Below, piece by piece: positions 35,101 through 47,290 of a stretch of 64,000 bases of DNA. Under the pieces are notes generated by a model, which was not told the origin of the DNA, did not search any database, and saw only the letters and a program-made list of their open reading frames with translations. This DNA comes from Halictus rubicundus (Eukaryota; Arthropoda; Insecta; Hymenoptera; Halictidae). The position numbers and the translations under genes are program-made. The stretch lies in the NCBI RefSeq assembly GCF_050948215.1, contig NC_135158.1, forward strand, positions 9,843,822 to 9,907,821. Reading direction: 5' to 3'. Each line of letters begins with the position of its first letter. The stretch's first letter is position 1.

Positions 35101-38100
35101 AAACCGGCGGCAAATTTTCATGTTAAACGTAATTTTCCCAGAAACTGCGGCGCACTGTGTGCTGCTCGTGCACGCGGGCTAATGCAATTATAAACAAAAT
35201 GAACGTGTATAGCAGCCGATACAGGGCCGAGCCTCGCAGCCTCAGAATTGCGGCCGCCTCTTTGCCTTTCACCTTCACTTTCTCGTCGTGTTTAAACAAA
35301 TATTTCCCCGTTTGGAATTCTGTGCTGATTAACACACTCTTTTAACACTTCGACTGCCAAACTAGAAACCTCAAAAATTCCATAAAATCAAAGTAAGTTA
35401 TTTAATGAAATAAAAAATGAAAAAAATTAAATGCACGATACTCCTCTACTCGTTAGTACTCCAACTTTCTTGAATTTCACAGATCCCAATCAAATTTGGT
35501 ACAATGAATATACTAACGTGAAAATTCATTTTAAAACCTGGACAAATAATTCCGTCACCCACATATGGGTGACATGGCAGTCAACGTGTTAACCCTTTGC
35601 ACTCGGCGCTATTTTCATTCTAAAACTAAATTTTTCTCTTCTGTCTTAGAATATTTTCATTTTATTCATACGAAACTGATCCGATTTCCACATATAATAT
35701 TGAAATGTTTAGTAATCTGTTAAATACAAATTTTGTAATGTAACAAATACATTGTAATATTTGTTGTAATTTCTTTGAAATAATGCCACAACAATTTCTA
35801 GTGGTGCTTCAGAGTCACCACTCGAGTGCAAAGGGTTAATAAGATTCGAACTTTCGTTTCGGTAGAACTTCAGTAGCATTTTATAAACATTGCTATCGAT
35901 GACGCTCTACAAGAAAAATTGTAGATGTCGGATTCGGAGATGACGATGAAAGATGCAAACTAAAAATTATTTTTCATTCTTCGAAAGAGCTACTAGATAA
36001 CTAATATACTGCTTAATTGTATTCGATGCACAGGGTATATCATAGCACGTGAGATCCGCTTCAATGAACGCGACATTCATAAGCAATAAAAGAGTTTACT
36101 TGAACATACACCCCTTCGGCCTTGTTTCCGAGTTACAGAAGCTCGCTTTTATAGCAAGTGTTTAAAATAACTCTAACTGCAAACTCGACGCAGTCGTCTT
36201 GTCGTGGTATTTGTATCATTCAGAAATCCTTGTCGGAAGAAAGCGCTTTCGACTAAATAATTTAGTAGAGTCAGTTTTATCGGTACAGAATTAATATTTC
36301 AGATGTCGTAGTGAATTTACGGTAAAATATTAAATTTCCATTTTGAGAGAATACGTAGAGCAAGAAAAATAGCAAAAAATGCACGATTCTTCTATGGAAA
36401 ATCTAAAAGCTTGTAGAGTCCAACAGAAATCGGAATGTTCGTGTCGCCGATGCTCTTTTGTTACCTTATCTCCGCGGCTGCGTGTACCTTATCAAAAGTA
36501 CAATGGACGAAGAAGAGAGAGAGAAACTCAATATTTCCCTTTTGTGTGTATCAGATCGACCGGTAGCAGAAATTGTGCAGGATCATGGACTCGAGTTCTT
36601 CCATCCTCGCATCCTGCCGCGAAGGATGTCCCACAAAGGGTCATCCACGAAGTATCGGGAGACGTCGTCCCGATAAACATGGTGAAAGGGATTGGTCATT
36701 TACGGGACCCCCGACTTAACAAGGTAAATATCTGATCTCCCTTATTAAACGCTGTAAGAGTACGTGATAGACTGTGGATCTTCATCCAAAATGAAAACTA
36801 TTATCTGTCGGACAGGGTTTGGCATTTACTCTGCAAGAGAGGATATCCTTGGGTATACACGGTCTGCAGCCTCCTCGATTCAAAACTCAGGAAGAACAGC
36901 TGGCTCTGTGCAAGGCTTCAGTTATGAAGTATACCGAGGATTTGAATCGTTATCTTTACCTCGTGGAACTCCAGGTACGGCGAAACGAGATATAAAACAA
37001 CTCTAATTGATTGATAAAGCGGAATCCCGATTCCGCGAACGATTAATGGGTATAATGTCTAGATAAACGGATATCGGAGATCTCCTGTTACAAGATAAGC
37101 ATTTAGTACACACACACACACATGTGAATGAAATTACAGTACTCACAACAACTTTTGCTTTTTTTCCGTCAGGTTTTTAGCAACTATGTAGTCTATTATG
37201 TTATTACTGTTTATCAAACTAATTGTTTATCGAAGCACCTCCCTGGTACTTTTGTACCTCCTGCGTTTGCTGTGGGGAAGATATAATTAACATAACGAGT
37301 ACCAAACTAATTTGTCAAACTGTTTGCTGCAGGAACGAAACGAGAGATTATTTTTCCGTCTGCTAAGTGAGAACATTGAGCAAATGATGCCAATTATTTA
37401 TACTCCTACCGTGGGATTAGCCTGTCAGAAGTTCGGCGTCATTTATCGCAGACCTCGTGGACTATTTATTACAATATACGATAAAGGCCACATCTACGAG
37501 ATACTGAACAATTGGTAGGTATTTTGAAAATTTGAACATAGTATCTTAAGGAAACGTGCAATAAATCACTTTCGTGTACACCTGCCGAGAAGATCGTACA
37601 CTTTTTCATTTCTTTTGTTGACGTTCAGAACGTCGCGCTTATACGTAAACATTGGCCAAGTCACCATTTGGAAACGAACTTGACGTTGAATGACGTAGGT
37701 GTACACGGAAAGTGGAACACATTTGTTGATAAGTCTGCTCCCAACTCGATCCCTGTTATTCCCGTTTTGTATGTTCAGCTGTTTTGTTCATGCTTTGATC
37801 TGGACCGAACGAATGCTATATATAGACCTTACGAATCTACGAAGATTTGACGAATCTACGAAGATTCTGTGAATTTACAAAAATTGTACGAAACTGGACG
37901 TAACACCACACGTCATTTTCTATTTTAGACTACAGTGAACATTGTCTCCATGAACACGCTTCAGCAATAGTTTCCTAACAAAAGTGGAACACAATTAAAA
38001 TAGTAAAAATTTGATAAAATGGTTGAGGTGTGTTAAATGGCACATTAACTGTGATTGGACTGCGGATGCCATGCGTATATATAAAAAATAAATAAGTGAA

Positions 38101-40764
38101 ATGGAAAACTGGGAAGAAATTGCATGAATAAAATTCACGAATATTCTTCTCGATTTTATGCACGAATAACAGAAATGAATAAGTGAAACGTAAAATTATT
38201 GAAGACATACCACGAATTTATGAATACCATTGCATTATCTTCTGATTTATTAAAATGCATTTATGACAAAAATGAATAAGTGTAACACAAAACTGTGAAG
38301 TTGTTCGATGAATTTTACGAATATTGTTGCGTTGTATTTGGCCGGTTGAAATCATTGAAAGGAGAAACACATTTTCATTTAACTTTTCCTCCTCGCTATT
38401 GACTGGGACAATATTTATCTTGCATACAGATCCGCAGTGCAATTATGATTCGCTGAACTGTACTTTTTTCACGAGTCTAAATAACTGAACTGTTGAGAAA
38501 TTCTCTCGAAACGAGTACACCATAAATGCATCATCGTAATGTCATAATGCAGGCCGGAACAAGCGGTTCGTGCTATTTGCGTAACGGACGGGGAAAGAAT
38601 CCTCGGCCTCGGCGATCTGGGAGCGTGCGGTATGGGAATTCCCGTAGGAAAATTGGCTCTCTACACTGCATTAGCTGGAATTAAGCCGCATCAGTGTCTA
38701 CCAATTACTATTGACGTTGGCACTAACAACGAGCAACTCAGAAACGATCCCCATTACATCGGTCTGAACAAACCGAGAAGTCAGGGCGAGGAGTATGACG
38801 AGTTGATCGACGAGTTTATGGCTGCGTGCGTGAAAAAATACGGTCAGAACGTTCTGATCCAAGTACGTTCGCTGGGAACTTATTTTACTCTCTACATTCC
38901 TCTTCTATAAGCGAGTTGCTTATTTTTATGTATTATTGCAGTTCGAAGATTTCGGAAACCACAATGCCTTCCGTTTCCTAGACAAATACCGCGACAAGTA
39001 TTGCACGTTCAACGATGACATACAGGGCACCGCTGCGGTTGCGGTGGCTGGGATTTTAGCATCGAAAAGAATAACGAAGAAAAAGATGTCCGACAATAGG
39101 TTCGTCTTTCTGGGCGCTGGCGAGGTATGTAATGTCCCAATGAACTCTACTAAAGCAATACTCAGCTTAACACCGGCTAATACTCTAGCAAACATAACAC
39201 GTTGCAAGACCAGTCTCATTTTTGTGAATTCATGAGTACTTCATTCGGGAAAAATGCAAATGAAGATTTTGTGAACCGCAGGCCGCCATTGGAATTGCCG
39301 ATCTCTGCGTGAAAGCGATGGAAGCAGACGGCTGCACTGAACAGCAGGCTCGAGATAATATTTGGATGATGGATATCGACGGGTTACTCGTGAAAAACCG
39401 ACCGGAAGGCAACCTCGAGGGTCACAAAATCTGGTACGCGAAGGATCACAAGGTGATGAAGTCGCTGATCGACGTTGTGAAGCAAGTGAAGCCGACCGTT
39501 TTGATAGGTGCGTAACTTTTTGTTTGCCAGCATGCATTGATTGCTGTCTAAAGTTGAAATGCCCGAACAGGCGCGTCAGCAGCGGCCGGAGCGTTCACTC
39601 CCGAGGTCCTCAAAGAAATGGCCAAGAACAACGAGAGACCGTTGATCTTCGCTCTGAGCAATCCGACTAGCAAAGCCGAGTGCACTGCTCAGCAAGCTTA
39701 CGACCATACGGAGGTACGGAAATGATGTTGAAAAATATTTCGTAGAAATTCCCTCGAAACGCAAACCAATTCGCGTTGACCATTTTGAAAGTACCCGTTC
39801 AACACGTTAAGTGCCACGTCATTTTTATTGTGACCTACCCAGATAAACCGAATTTGATTAGGACCTTTAGCATTCGGAAGGGTTAAGACAGCGTCCCCTG
39901 TAATACATTTAAAATTTCTAGTTTCGGTTTCATTAATTAAATTACACTGATTTTGTGAGAATCTCTGGGATTGATTTTTGGCACTTAACGTGTTAAGGGT
40001 CGATAAGTTCGATGACTTCGTACCTTCTTGTCAAGAGCATTGTAAACCTTCATTTGAGAATATTCATGTTTTAGGGAAGATGCATATTCTCGTCGGGTTC
40101 CCCGTTCGGAGAAGTGAAGTACAATGGGAAAATTTACAAACCCGGGCAAGGAAACAACGCGTACATATTCCCGGGAATCGCATTGGGCGTGATCGGGACT
40201 GGAGTCCATCACATCACGGAAGATTTGTTCCTCATTTCAGCTCAAGCAGTTGCTGATCACGTGAAGGACGAGGATCTTGAGATGGGCAGTCTTTACCCTC
40301 CATTGGACACTATTCGCGAATGTTCAATAGACATCGCCGTTAGAATTGCCGACTATGCTTACGCGAAAAGTGAGTAGTTTTCATTTACTGATAAAGTACA
40401 GAATTAGGTTCAATCAATTGTACAATCTCTGACTGCAAATGGCTGCTTTCGATTCACAGTGACCCCGGCATTTCTTACGGAGGGTTAATCAAACTTATTT
40501 GGGTTACAACTTAATATTTAAATTTCTGTTGATAATTATTGACCAACCTGTACTCGATGTAATTATTATAGCGTCCCTTTTCATGATTTCTTCTAACCGG
40601 TGTCTTGTTTTGCAGCTGGATTGGCGAGTGAGTACCCGGAACCTAAAGACAAACGAGAATTTATTGTAGGCAAAATGTACGATGCCAATTATGACAGCCC
40701 ACTGCCAAACCTGTACGACTGGCCAGGTGATTATGCTAAACCGCGTGTTTTACCAGAGAAGTAA
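29180..40764 (+). CDS. Men: NADP-dependent malic enzyme, nine-coding-exon model with a presequence-like N-terminus
   Basis: Oxidative decarboxylation of malate to pyruvate with NADPH formation. Nine exons join in phase: 29180-29205, 36555-36723, 36816-36974, 37333-37514, 38553-38862, 38942-39124, 39282-39507, 39571-39713, 40075-40369, followed by a tenth, terminal exon 40616-40764 (TAA 40762-40764), so ten segments and 613 residues in all. Seen: catalytic Tyr141 in PIIYTPTVG, Lys212 in GIPVGKLALYT, metal ligands Glu284-Asp285 (FEDF) and Asp308 in the FNDDIQGTAAVAVAG signature, the dinucleotide motif GAGEAAIG and ALSNPTSKAEC. A Lys in EGHKIWYAK aligns with the NADP-selecting Lys of pigeon and human cytosolic enzymes. 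The core from RVIHEVSGD onward is nearly certain. Exon 29180-29205 is inferred: its phase matches a strong acceptor at 36555, and the resulting N-terminus is basic, Ser-rich and free of acidic residues at first, suggesting mitochondrial import. An alternative start is ATG 36379 in an extended exon. Confidence 0.9.
35343..35592. mobile_element. TTAA-flanked MITE, 250 bp (second copy of the 20292 family)
   Basis: Left end TTAACACTTCGACTGCCA pairs with right end TGGCAGTCAACGTGTTAA, 16 of 18 positions. The interior matches the copy at 20292-20498 with extra sequence in the middle. TTAA ends suggest piggyBac-type mobilisation. The right TTAA is shared with the next element. Confidence 0.85.
35589..35839. 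mobile_element. TTAA-flanked MITE, 251 bp, abutting the previous one
   Basis: It starts TTAACCCTTTGCACTCG and ends with the perfect inverse CGAGTGCAAAGGGTTAA (17 of 17). The interior is AT-rich and non-coding. It shares the TTAA at 35589-35592 with the MITE on its left. Confidence 0.88.
37826..37875. repeat. 20-bp direct repeat in a malic enzyme intron
   Basis: ACGAATCTACGAAGATTTG is followed directly by a second copy, then a decayed third. It lies in the 1-kb intron between 37514 and 38553. Confidence 0.75.
38058..38345. repeat. Diverged 87-97 bp tandem repeat beside a dispersed-repeat core
   Basis: AATAAGTG recurs at 38091, 38178 and 38275, each followed by an A-rich stretch, GAAATT/ACGAAT-type sequence and TTATG before the next unit. 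The array begins next to a dispersed core (GACTGCGGAT) at 38058 and ends before another at 38422-38440 in the opposite orientation. It lies wholly inside a malic enzyme intron. Confidence 0.6.
39799..39996. mobile_element. TTAA-type MITE inside a malic enzyme intron, 198 bp
   Basis: Left end TCAACACGTTAAGTGCCA pairs with right end TGGCACTTAACGTGTTAA, 17 of 18 positions. It fills more than half of the 361-bp intron 39714-40074 and leaves the flanking splice sites intact. The left TTAA has decayed to TCAA. Confidence 0.85.
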
Positions 40765-42348
40765 GTATTTTGATATATTTTGTACAGACGACTGTACATA
40801 GTCTCGTGTAGAACTCACGATACCGTTGTACATGCATCATAGATTGCAAAAAAAAGCGACTCTAGCAATGATATGCTGAACTCTTAGAAATGCCATCTAG
40901 CACCATAGCAAATAGCAGCCGCGATCCAAGTTTAGAAACACGTTCACACCCGAAAGAAGCAGCGACTTAAACAACAAACAATATTACAAACCGAATCGCA
41001 GTTTACGTTTCTCGAACATTCGAACATAGCATGAGCACAGCTTTCTAATTTGACTCTCGCACTTTTTTTCGTAGATATGGTCAAACAAATTTTGTATATT
41101 GCTTTGAATTTCGAAAACTGCGAAAATTGTATTGTTTTTCAAAATTTATTTTTCGTTGCTGCCATGCGATAACCATGAACGCTTTACCTTGCTTATATGC
41201 TAGTAGTAACTAATATTCTTTTCTGCGGAGAAAAAGGTCTGAACTATTTAATTGTTTAAGAATTGAATTTAAGTTAAAATAAATTAAATTTTTCTTATTG
41301 GAGATGACGTAAAAAAAGTTAGTTTCATTCATAGTTTGTACTTGTTGCATTAAATTCGCTAGAAAGTCAACGAATGGTTAGAAGAATTAGCAAAATTAGA
41401 GAGAAAGCACTTAAGCATTTTTTCTCCGCAAGTGGAACTTCTTGTAACAAAGGCTTATAGAAAACTTATAGATCTGTTAGCGATTATTTCTTAGCAACGG
41501 CATTTCTTTATCGTCAGTTCGTTGCTAGCCCAGTGACTGACTTCGGTGCAGGCCGCTGAAGCTTAATTAATTTTTTTCAGAGAGACTGTAGAAATCCGCC
41601 ACGATTTAAAACATCTGTAGCGGATTTCGCCGAACGGGATATTCGGAGGCTATCATTATTACCATTAATCTCTAAAAAAAAAACAAAAAGAAACGAATAA
41701 TAAAAAAAAAATATCGCTGTGTCCTGAATTGATAATGTAAAACAGGTCGTGGCAGATCAGGCAACAGTGCAGTTTAAAACAGTTTTAGCTGTAAGAACTG
41801 TTACTTCTGTCAGTGACTAATTGTCAGTGCTTCTTACGATGTAACTTGCACGAGATGTTGAAAAGCACGGCAAACATAAAACAAAAAAAAAAAAAAGAAA
41901 AAGTTGAAACGATGACATAGTGCTATCGTTACAGCATCGAATGTCACAGTAAGCTAACATTGCAGTATTTTAATGTCCTCCTTCATCCTATACGCAGTAT
42001 TACGATTGCTAGTTATCCCCGCCCCTGAGCCGCGATAAGTATTAACTATTGAAAGTATTTAAATGAAAGTTTATAGAATTGTTGTTGTCACGTGTAACAC
42101 GGCAGTGTAACCTAGCAGTTACGTTGTACAAAACAATACGGAAGCAATAGTGCGTCACTTCATTGATTGAAGCTCGAGCAATTTAGTGAATTTTATGCAA
42201 TACTGATTATTTAACGAAGCGGCATTTGTACACTGACAGTTTCGATCAAGAAATCGATAACTAATAAAGTTTTAATGGAAGATCTTGCGAATGCAAAGAT
42301 TATACGAAGTATATCTCGTGTATGATTATCTTGTGAATGTATATGTCG

Positions 42349-42350
<2 letters not shown>
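40765..42350 (+). other. Probable malic enzyme 3'UTR
   Basis: No coding exon is seen. Candidate AATAAA hexamers lie at 41278-41283, 41699-41704 (before an A-run) and 42263-42268. The real end cannot be chosen from sequence alone. Confidence 0.4.

Positions 42351-42354
<4 letters not shown>

Positions 42355-42403
<49 letters not shown>
42355..42403. repeat. (CT)n microsatellite
   Basis: About 24 perfect CT dinucleotides. Confidence 0.97.
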
Positions 42404-42406
<3 letters not shown>

Positions 42407-45400
42407 GTCTTTACTTTTCCAGTGAAAAACGATTTAATCCTATAATACTCGATCTTGTGGAAACGCTCTTTTCATGTGTGAGAACAACCCGAAGAATCCT
42501 CCTCAAGAGATCAAAAAACTTCCACGAAACCTTTGAAACCAACCAGAAGCTGTTTCCCTTCCCCGCAACACCAGAAAACTTCCAACAATATCATTCTTCT
42601 AACATGCTTCATTTCGCAACGTTTTTTGTAAACTTGTACACAGTGCTTTACTAACTGTATGTGTTTTCTTTAAGACTAACAATATATACTTTCTCAAATC
42701 AAACGAATACGACTCGTAGAGTTTTCAACTGCAAACGAACCGCGCGACTGCCGTCTACTTATATTTACAATTTACAATTCGCTGTCTTGTTTTATTTTCA
42801 TATACCAAGCTTCTCGCAATTCATGATGCAAAGCCGTAAATTTGTTGAACAAATCGCATTCGTACGAGACCTCGTTCATCAAAATTTTCAGAGTGAATTA
42901 TTCCTAAGAATATGTTCATCTCGCTGATCTTATAAGTTTAATATCTGAACTATCTATCTATATATATATAAATTGCATAAATCATAAAATCAATCGATTG
43001 CATCATCGATTACGGGATATTCTACGGGTAAAGCGGTGTAGCTTTAATGATAGTGCGCTTGAAAGCACAGTATGTATAAAATATTTTATATTTCGTATAA
43101 GATGTCGAGGGATCATTAAAATATTTGACGCTCGTCGATATTAATGCAACTATACGTAGACATTTTGTTCCTGAGACGTTCCCTCGGTCTTCGCAACCGA
43201 TCGAACGACCGAGTGGCATCATCGAACGATTCGATACGAATGATATGCATGGTGAGTTACCGGAAACCACAATCTAAAGTATCTCTATTGTTCCCAGCGA
43301 CGTGAGAAAATTTCCGAGCGAAGAAATATTTATTTCAAGGGACCGCACAACGCGACGAAAAAGATTTCACGGAAGATATATTTTCTGATCAATTTTTTTG
43401 TACGAGACTATTTATTTTTTAATGCGTTATCGGCGATGTTTGTGGCTCGGGAAAAGGAATCGTTACAATATTAGCCCCTTGAAAAAATGGTTCCTTCCTT
43501 GGAGATTTGTTCGCGTTGTTAAACACATTAGAGGTAATTTAGATCCGAATGTGGCTCATCGTGTGCGCAACTTATTTTTCTCCGAAGAATGTCTATTTTT
43601 CGTAGAAGTGTACCGGAAGCACTTCTCTTGGCTGTTAAAAACATTTCGTCGTAGAACAATCGATGGTGTACTCTACCAGGTCTCGCATGTTGTACAAGAC
43701 GTGATCGATATCTTATGTGATATATGTATGTACGTGCATAAACTGTGCTTGTTGTGTGTCGTAACGTAATTAATCGCTGATTAGAAAAAAACCTGCCGAT
43801 TATTTGGCACGTGTGCAACGTTGTACCACGTCCGTGGGAACGTTTTTGCTGCTGCGAGTTCTTTTGTTTTGATCGTTTACTTTTGATTCGTGTAGAATTG
43901 AATGTGATAGACAAAGTTTAGCCAAGCGACGCGAGCTTGTTTATAATGCTCGTTCTTGTATACATATACTTATACATGTTCCTTGTATATGTATACATAT
44001 ACATATACAATACAGTTCGGGTTTAGACGGACACTAGGAAATAATTGAAACTGATGTGCTCACGTTGCAATCCTATTTCACGTTATGCGTGTGACTCCAG
44101 CTCGACAAGTCCTTCAAGATGTCGCTTGGTTAAACGTGAAGTACTGGAAGTAGCGTTATGTCAATACTAATCATGTTCTTCTCCCAACAGATTATGACGT
44201 GTTGGCGAGATTAAAGACAAGATGACTACTCTGACGTATACACACACGTATTAAGATAATATTGCGGAACTAAATAAATGTCTCGTAACGTGTACACGCC
44301 CGTGACTCTTCAGTAGATTATTATATAGGTAACGTCGTGGGACGTATCAGGAAATGTTCCGTACTTATTTATTGTTAATTTAACATCGCGATTACACGCT
44401 CGAACGGTGTACACGTTTTCCAATAACTCAGACTATTCATTGATTTCGAACGTGAGTTTCGCGAGCCGCTTCGACTAGAAACTATATAATTATTTATTTA
44501 TAGAAAGTATTATTTTGCGCGTGCCATGCTTTGTGATTACTCCCGAGAGCAAAGGATATCGCGAAGCCGGGGCCCCGTCTCGGGATTACTTCGTAAATTA
44601 ATGAATAGTTGCTTTATAAGTGATGTTCACGGGTTGCTCTGCAGCATCCCCCTTTTACTAGACAGTTGATTAATTGATTACGGGTTTCTGCGGTTTATAC
44701 AACATTTATGTACATCGTGTACTCGGAAGTCGTGGTACCACCGAGAAAGATGTAATACACAGAAATAAAACGGAAAATATAGAACTCTCATTCCTCATTG
44801 AAAACCTCGTTTTCGAAAAACAAGTTCGTTGTGATGTATAAAATTTGTTATTGTTTTTACCGTCGTTTAACTAGAAGAGTATACATTGGGACTTGATTCT
44901 CTCAGACGAAAAAATTTTATTGCTCTCAATTCATTTGTTTCTCACAAAACATCGGCGTCCCACAATTTTTAATACACTTTGCGCAAATCTAGCGAAGCAC
45001 GACAAGACTCGAGCGATCGGCAATACGCGATCTATCTGTGAACAGCACTGGCTCATGGTAATTGTGCCTCGGTAACGTATACAAAATTATTTATTGTATT
45101 ATGATGTAGTGCTACGGTATTGTCAAGCAGCGTTTAGTTTAGTGCACGTATCGAGTAATCAAGTATTGAACAGAATCGATGGTTCGGATTGACTCTTCTG
45201 TTCCACCACTGTTCTTGTCTCACCATCTCGTCTCATCGAGTTCATTCATAACATGTGTTTTTTAAAGTTACCAATCCGGACAAGCAGAGCAACGTTTTGA
45301 AAGTTGTATTTTTTGTACTATATTCTAATTGTCAGACTTACTTTAAGTAAATGTACGAAATGGAGATTTTGTCAGAAGGTTCCTATGTGTTGTGTGAAAT

Positions 45401-46095
45401 AGAAACTTCGATCAGTAACATCGATTAGATTGTAATTACTGCCACGTCACAATTATTAAGGAATTTACGGAGGATATACGAGCGAGAATAAAAAGATTAA
45501 AAAACATGGAGAACGAAATTATTTAGAAGGAAAATCCTGTTTCTCAGAATTTGTTACTGGACGTATAAATTATACTCTTAAGGCTATGAATAAATGTTAA
45601 GCCATGATCGTTAACGCGCCTGTTTATTTTCCTCTATTCCTTTCTTCGAAATGATCTGCGCTTCGGTGAAGCGCGGGAGAAATTGTAATATTAAGTTTAT
45701 TAAACAAAACTTTATGAAAGTGATTCTCAGGTAGTATATGTACATAATTACAAAAATTATTTTTGTTATTAAATATCTTCATCCCTTTCATATTTGCATG
45801 TGTAAAATATATCCGCGTTACAGATATCAACATGTCCCATTGTCAGCCACAGTATAAAATGCAAATAGCACCAAAGAATTACGATTATTTCGTTCTATAG
45901 TGGCACATTCGCTTCCAAGTTCGTCGATCTGCATTTCGTGTGTTTAGTACTTGAAATAAACTTTCAAGTACTAATTTCTTATTCAAGTATTGAGATTATT
46001 CTTTATCTAAGAGCAGAGAATATATTGTGCATGGAAGAGATACATGATGGATGTGGATATAGTGCTTTTACAGGGCAAAATTTAATCGATTAATT

Positions 46096-46101
46096 TTTAT
46101 T
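46096..46101 (-). terminator. Polyadenylation signal of RWDD1
   Basis: AATAAA on the minus strand, 140 nt downstream of the RWDD1 stop codon, the nearest canonical hexamer. Confidence 0.6.
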
Positions 46102-46240
46102 CAGGCCCTCGACGTGCCGGTGTAAAGTGTGTATCAAACTTTCTCCTGACTTCTAAACTTCTAATGCTCAAGGACAACATAATCTTCGCCTTCTGTTTTA
46201 TAAACTGAATCTCTTCCACCAACAATATACTGTATTCATT

Positions 46241-47290
46241 TTAGGCACTATCATAATTTGGTTCATAATCAGGGTCATCGTCGTCATCGTCATCGTCATC
46301 TTTCAAAGATAAATCGTCCAGATTTTGAAACAGACTCTCATCAACTTTAACTGCATCTCCTAAAAATAAAAGAATTAGTTCTGTTGTACTTTTCTTATAT
46401 TCTATACATTTCATGCTGGCTTATGTGAAATGAATTCATTTTTTCCAGGACAGTACCATCATCCAAGAATTTAAGATCAGACTGATCCAGTGTTTTATCA
46501 GTCATAAATAATTCTTTGCCAGTTAACTTCTTCCCTTCGCGTTCAGCGATCTCTCTTCGCTTTGTGTATCCCATTTGATCATCAAACTTTTCCTTCCAAC
46601 ATAAAAATGTTTCTACAGTGACCCTAGTTCCCTCAAACTTTTTCTGTAAAAGAAATGGTATCTTAGTATCACGGTTAAATGCAAAAAATTATGTATACCC
46701 TACCCTTTCCTCTTCTTCTTCTTCTCTGAGCTTCAGCGCCGCAGATTCTTCTCTCTTTAATTTAATTTTATCCCACTGGCAATTCAGCCATTCTTGAGCA
46801 GCACTAACTAACGTGAATACCATTACCATTCCTAAGTTTTCATTCATTTGCTCTATTAAGTGTTCTTTTAACAGTTTGGCGCTTCCTACTTCGAAATTCT
46901 CTTGTTCCTCTATGGACACGAGGAGGGGCTCGTCGGGATAGTTTGGAGTATAGGTAAATTCTAATCGACAACTAAGACCATTTACAGTTTCTGGCTCATA
47001 CTCTTCTGTCTTAATAGGTACAGCAAACACGTAAAACGGTTCCGTGGCTAAAACTGCAAAAAAATTTTCGTTATGAAATTTAAAAACGTTAAATAGTAAT
47101 GCAATAATGCATGCGCTTCTGTATTTTTTATTAAATAGACAGTTTGGATGAAGTAACCGATAAATTAGTAGTATTTCTATATCGCAACAACAAATTTATA
47201 GGTTATATTGTAATGCTTACTTTCTAATTCTCCACAGTAGATCGATTCCAATGCCTCGATCTCATTGTGTTGTTCTTCTAAGTAATCCAT
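46241..47290 (-). CDS. RWDD1: RWD domain-containing protein 1 (DFRP2 family)
   Basis: Complete four-exon gene: 47290-47221, 47053-46704, 46643-46457 and 46359-46241 (stop TAA 46243-46241), all GT-AG and in phase. The product is 241 residues, close to the 243 of human RWDD1. Residues about 6-115 form the RWD domain with the typical YPDEPL motif (TPNYPDEPLLVSIEEQEN). A charged Glu-rich helix follows. The C-terminal part has VTVETFLCWKEKFD and GKKLTGKELFMTDKTLD, matching the DFRP2 region, and ends in an Asp run before PDYEPNYDSA. Known members (yeast Gir2, human RWDD1/DFRP2) bind the GTPase DRG2 and, through RWD, GCN1, and so influence translation on stalled ribosomes. The start has A at -3 and G at +4. 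Confidence 0.96.

Larger units (their letters stand above)
29206..36554 (+). other. Proposed first intron of malic enzyme (7.3 kb)
   Basis: The proposed donor is ATT|GTGAGTACC and the acceptor TTTTGTGTGTATCAG|ATC. The interior is AT-rich with no recognisable gene. It contains one dispersed core repeat at 34677-34696 and two abutting TTAA-flanked MITEs at 35343-35839. The stretch from 29206 to about 29800 is GC-rich and probably continues the promoter-associated CpG block. Confidence 0.5.
42351..46240. other. Intergenic region between malic enzyme and RWDD1
   Basis: No gene is recognised. It contains (CT)n at 42355-42403, (TA)-rich DNA at 42955-42971 and an alternating purine-pyrimidine, self-complementary stretch at about 43955-44010. 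The last 150 bases before 46241 are RWDD1 3'UTR on the minus strand, with a polyadenylation hexamer (plus TTTATT) at 46096-46101. Confidence 0.45.

Noticed and set aside
36458..36676. 72-codon ORF in another frame over the malic enzyme exon
   Set aside because: The acidic N-terminus looks plausible, but it does not lead into the malic enzyme frame.
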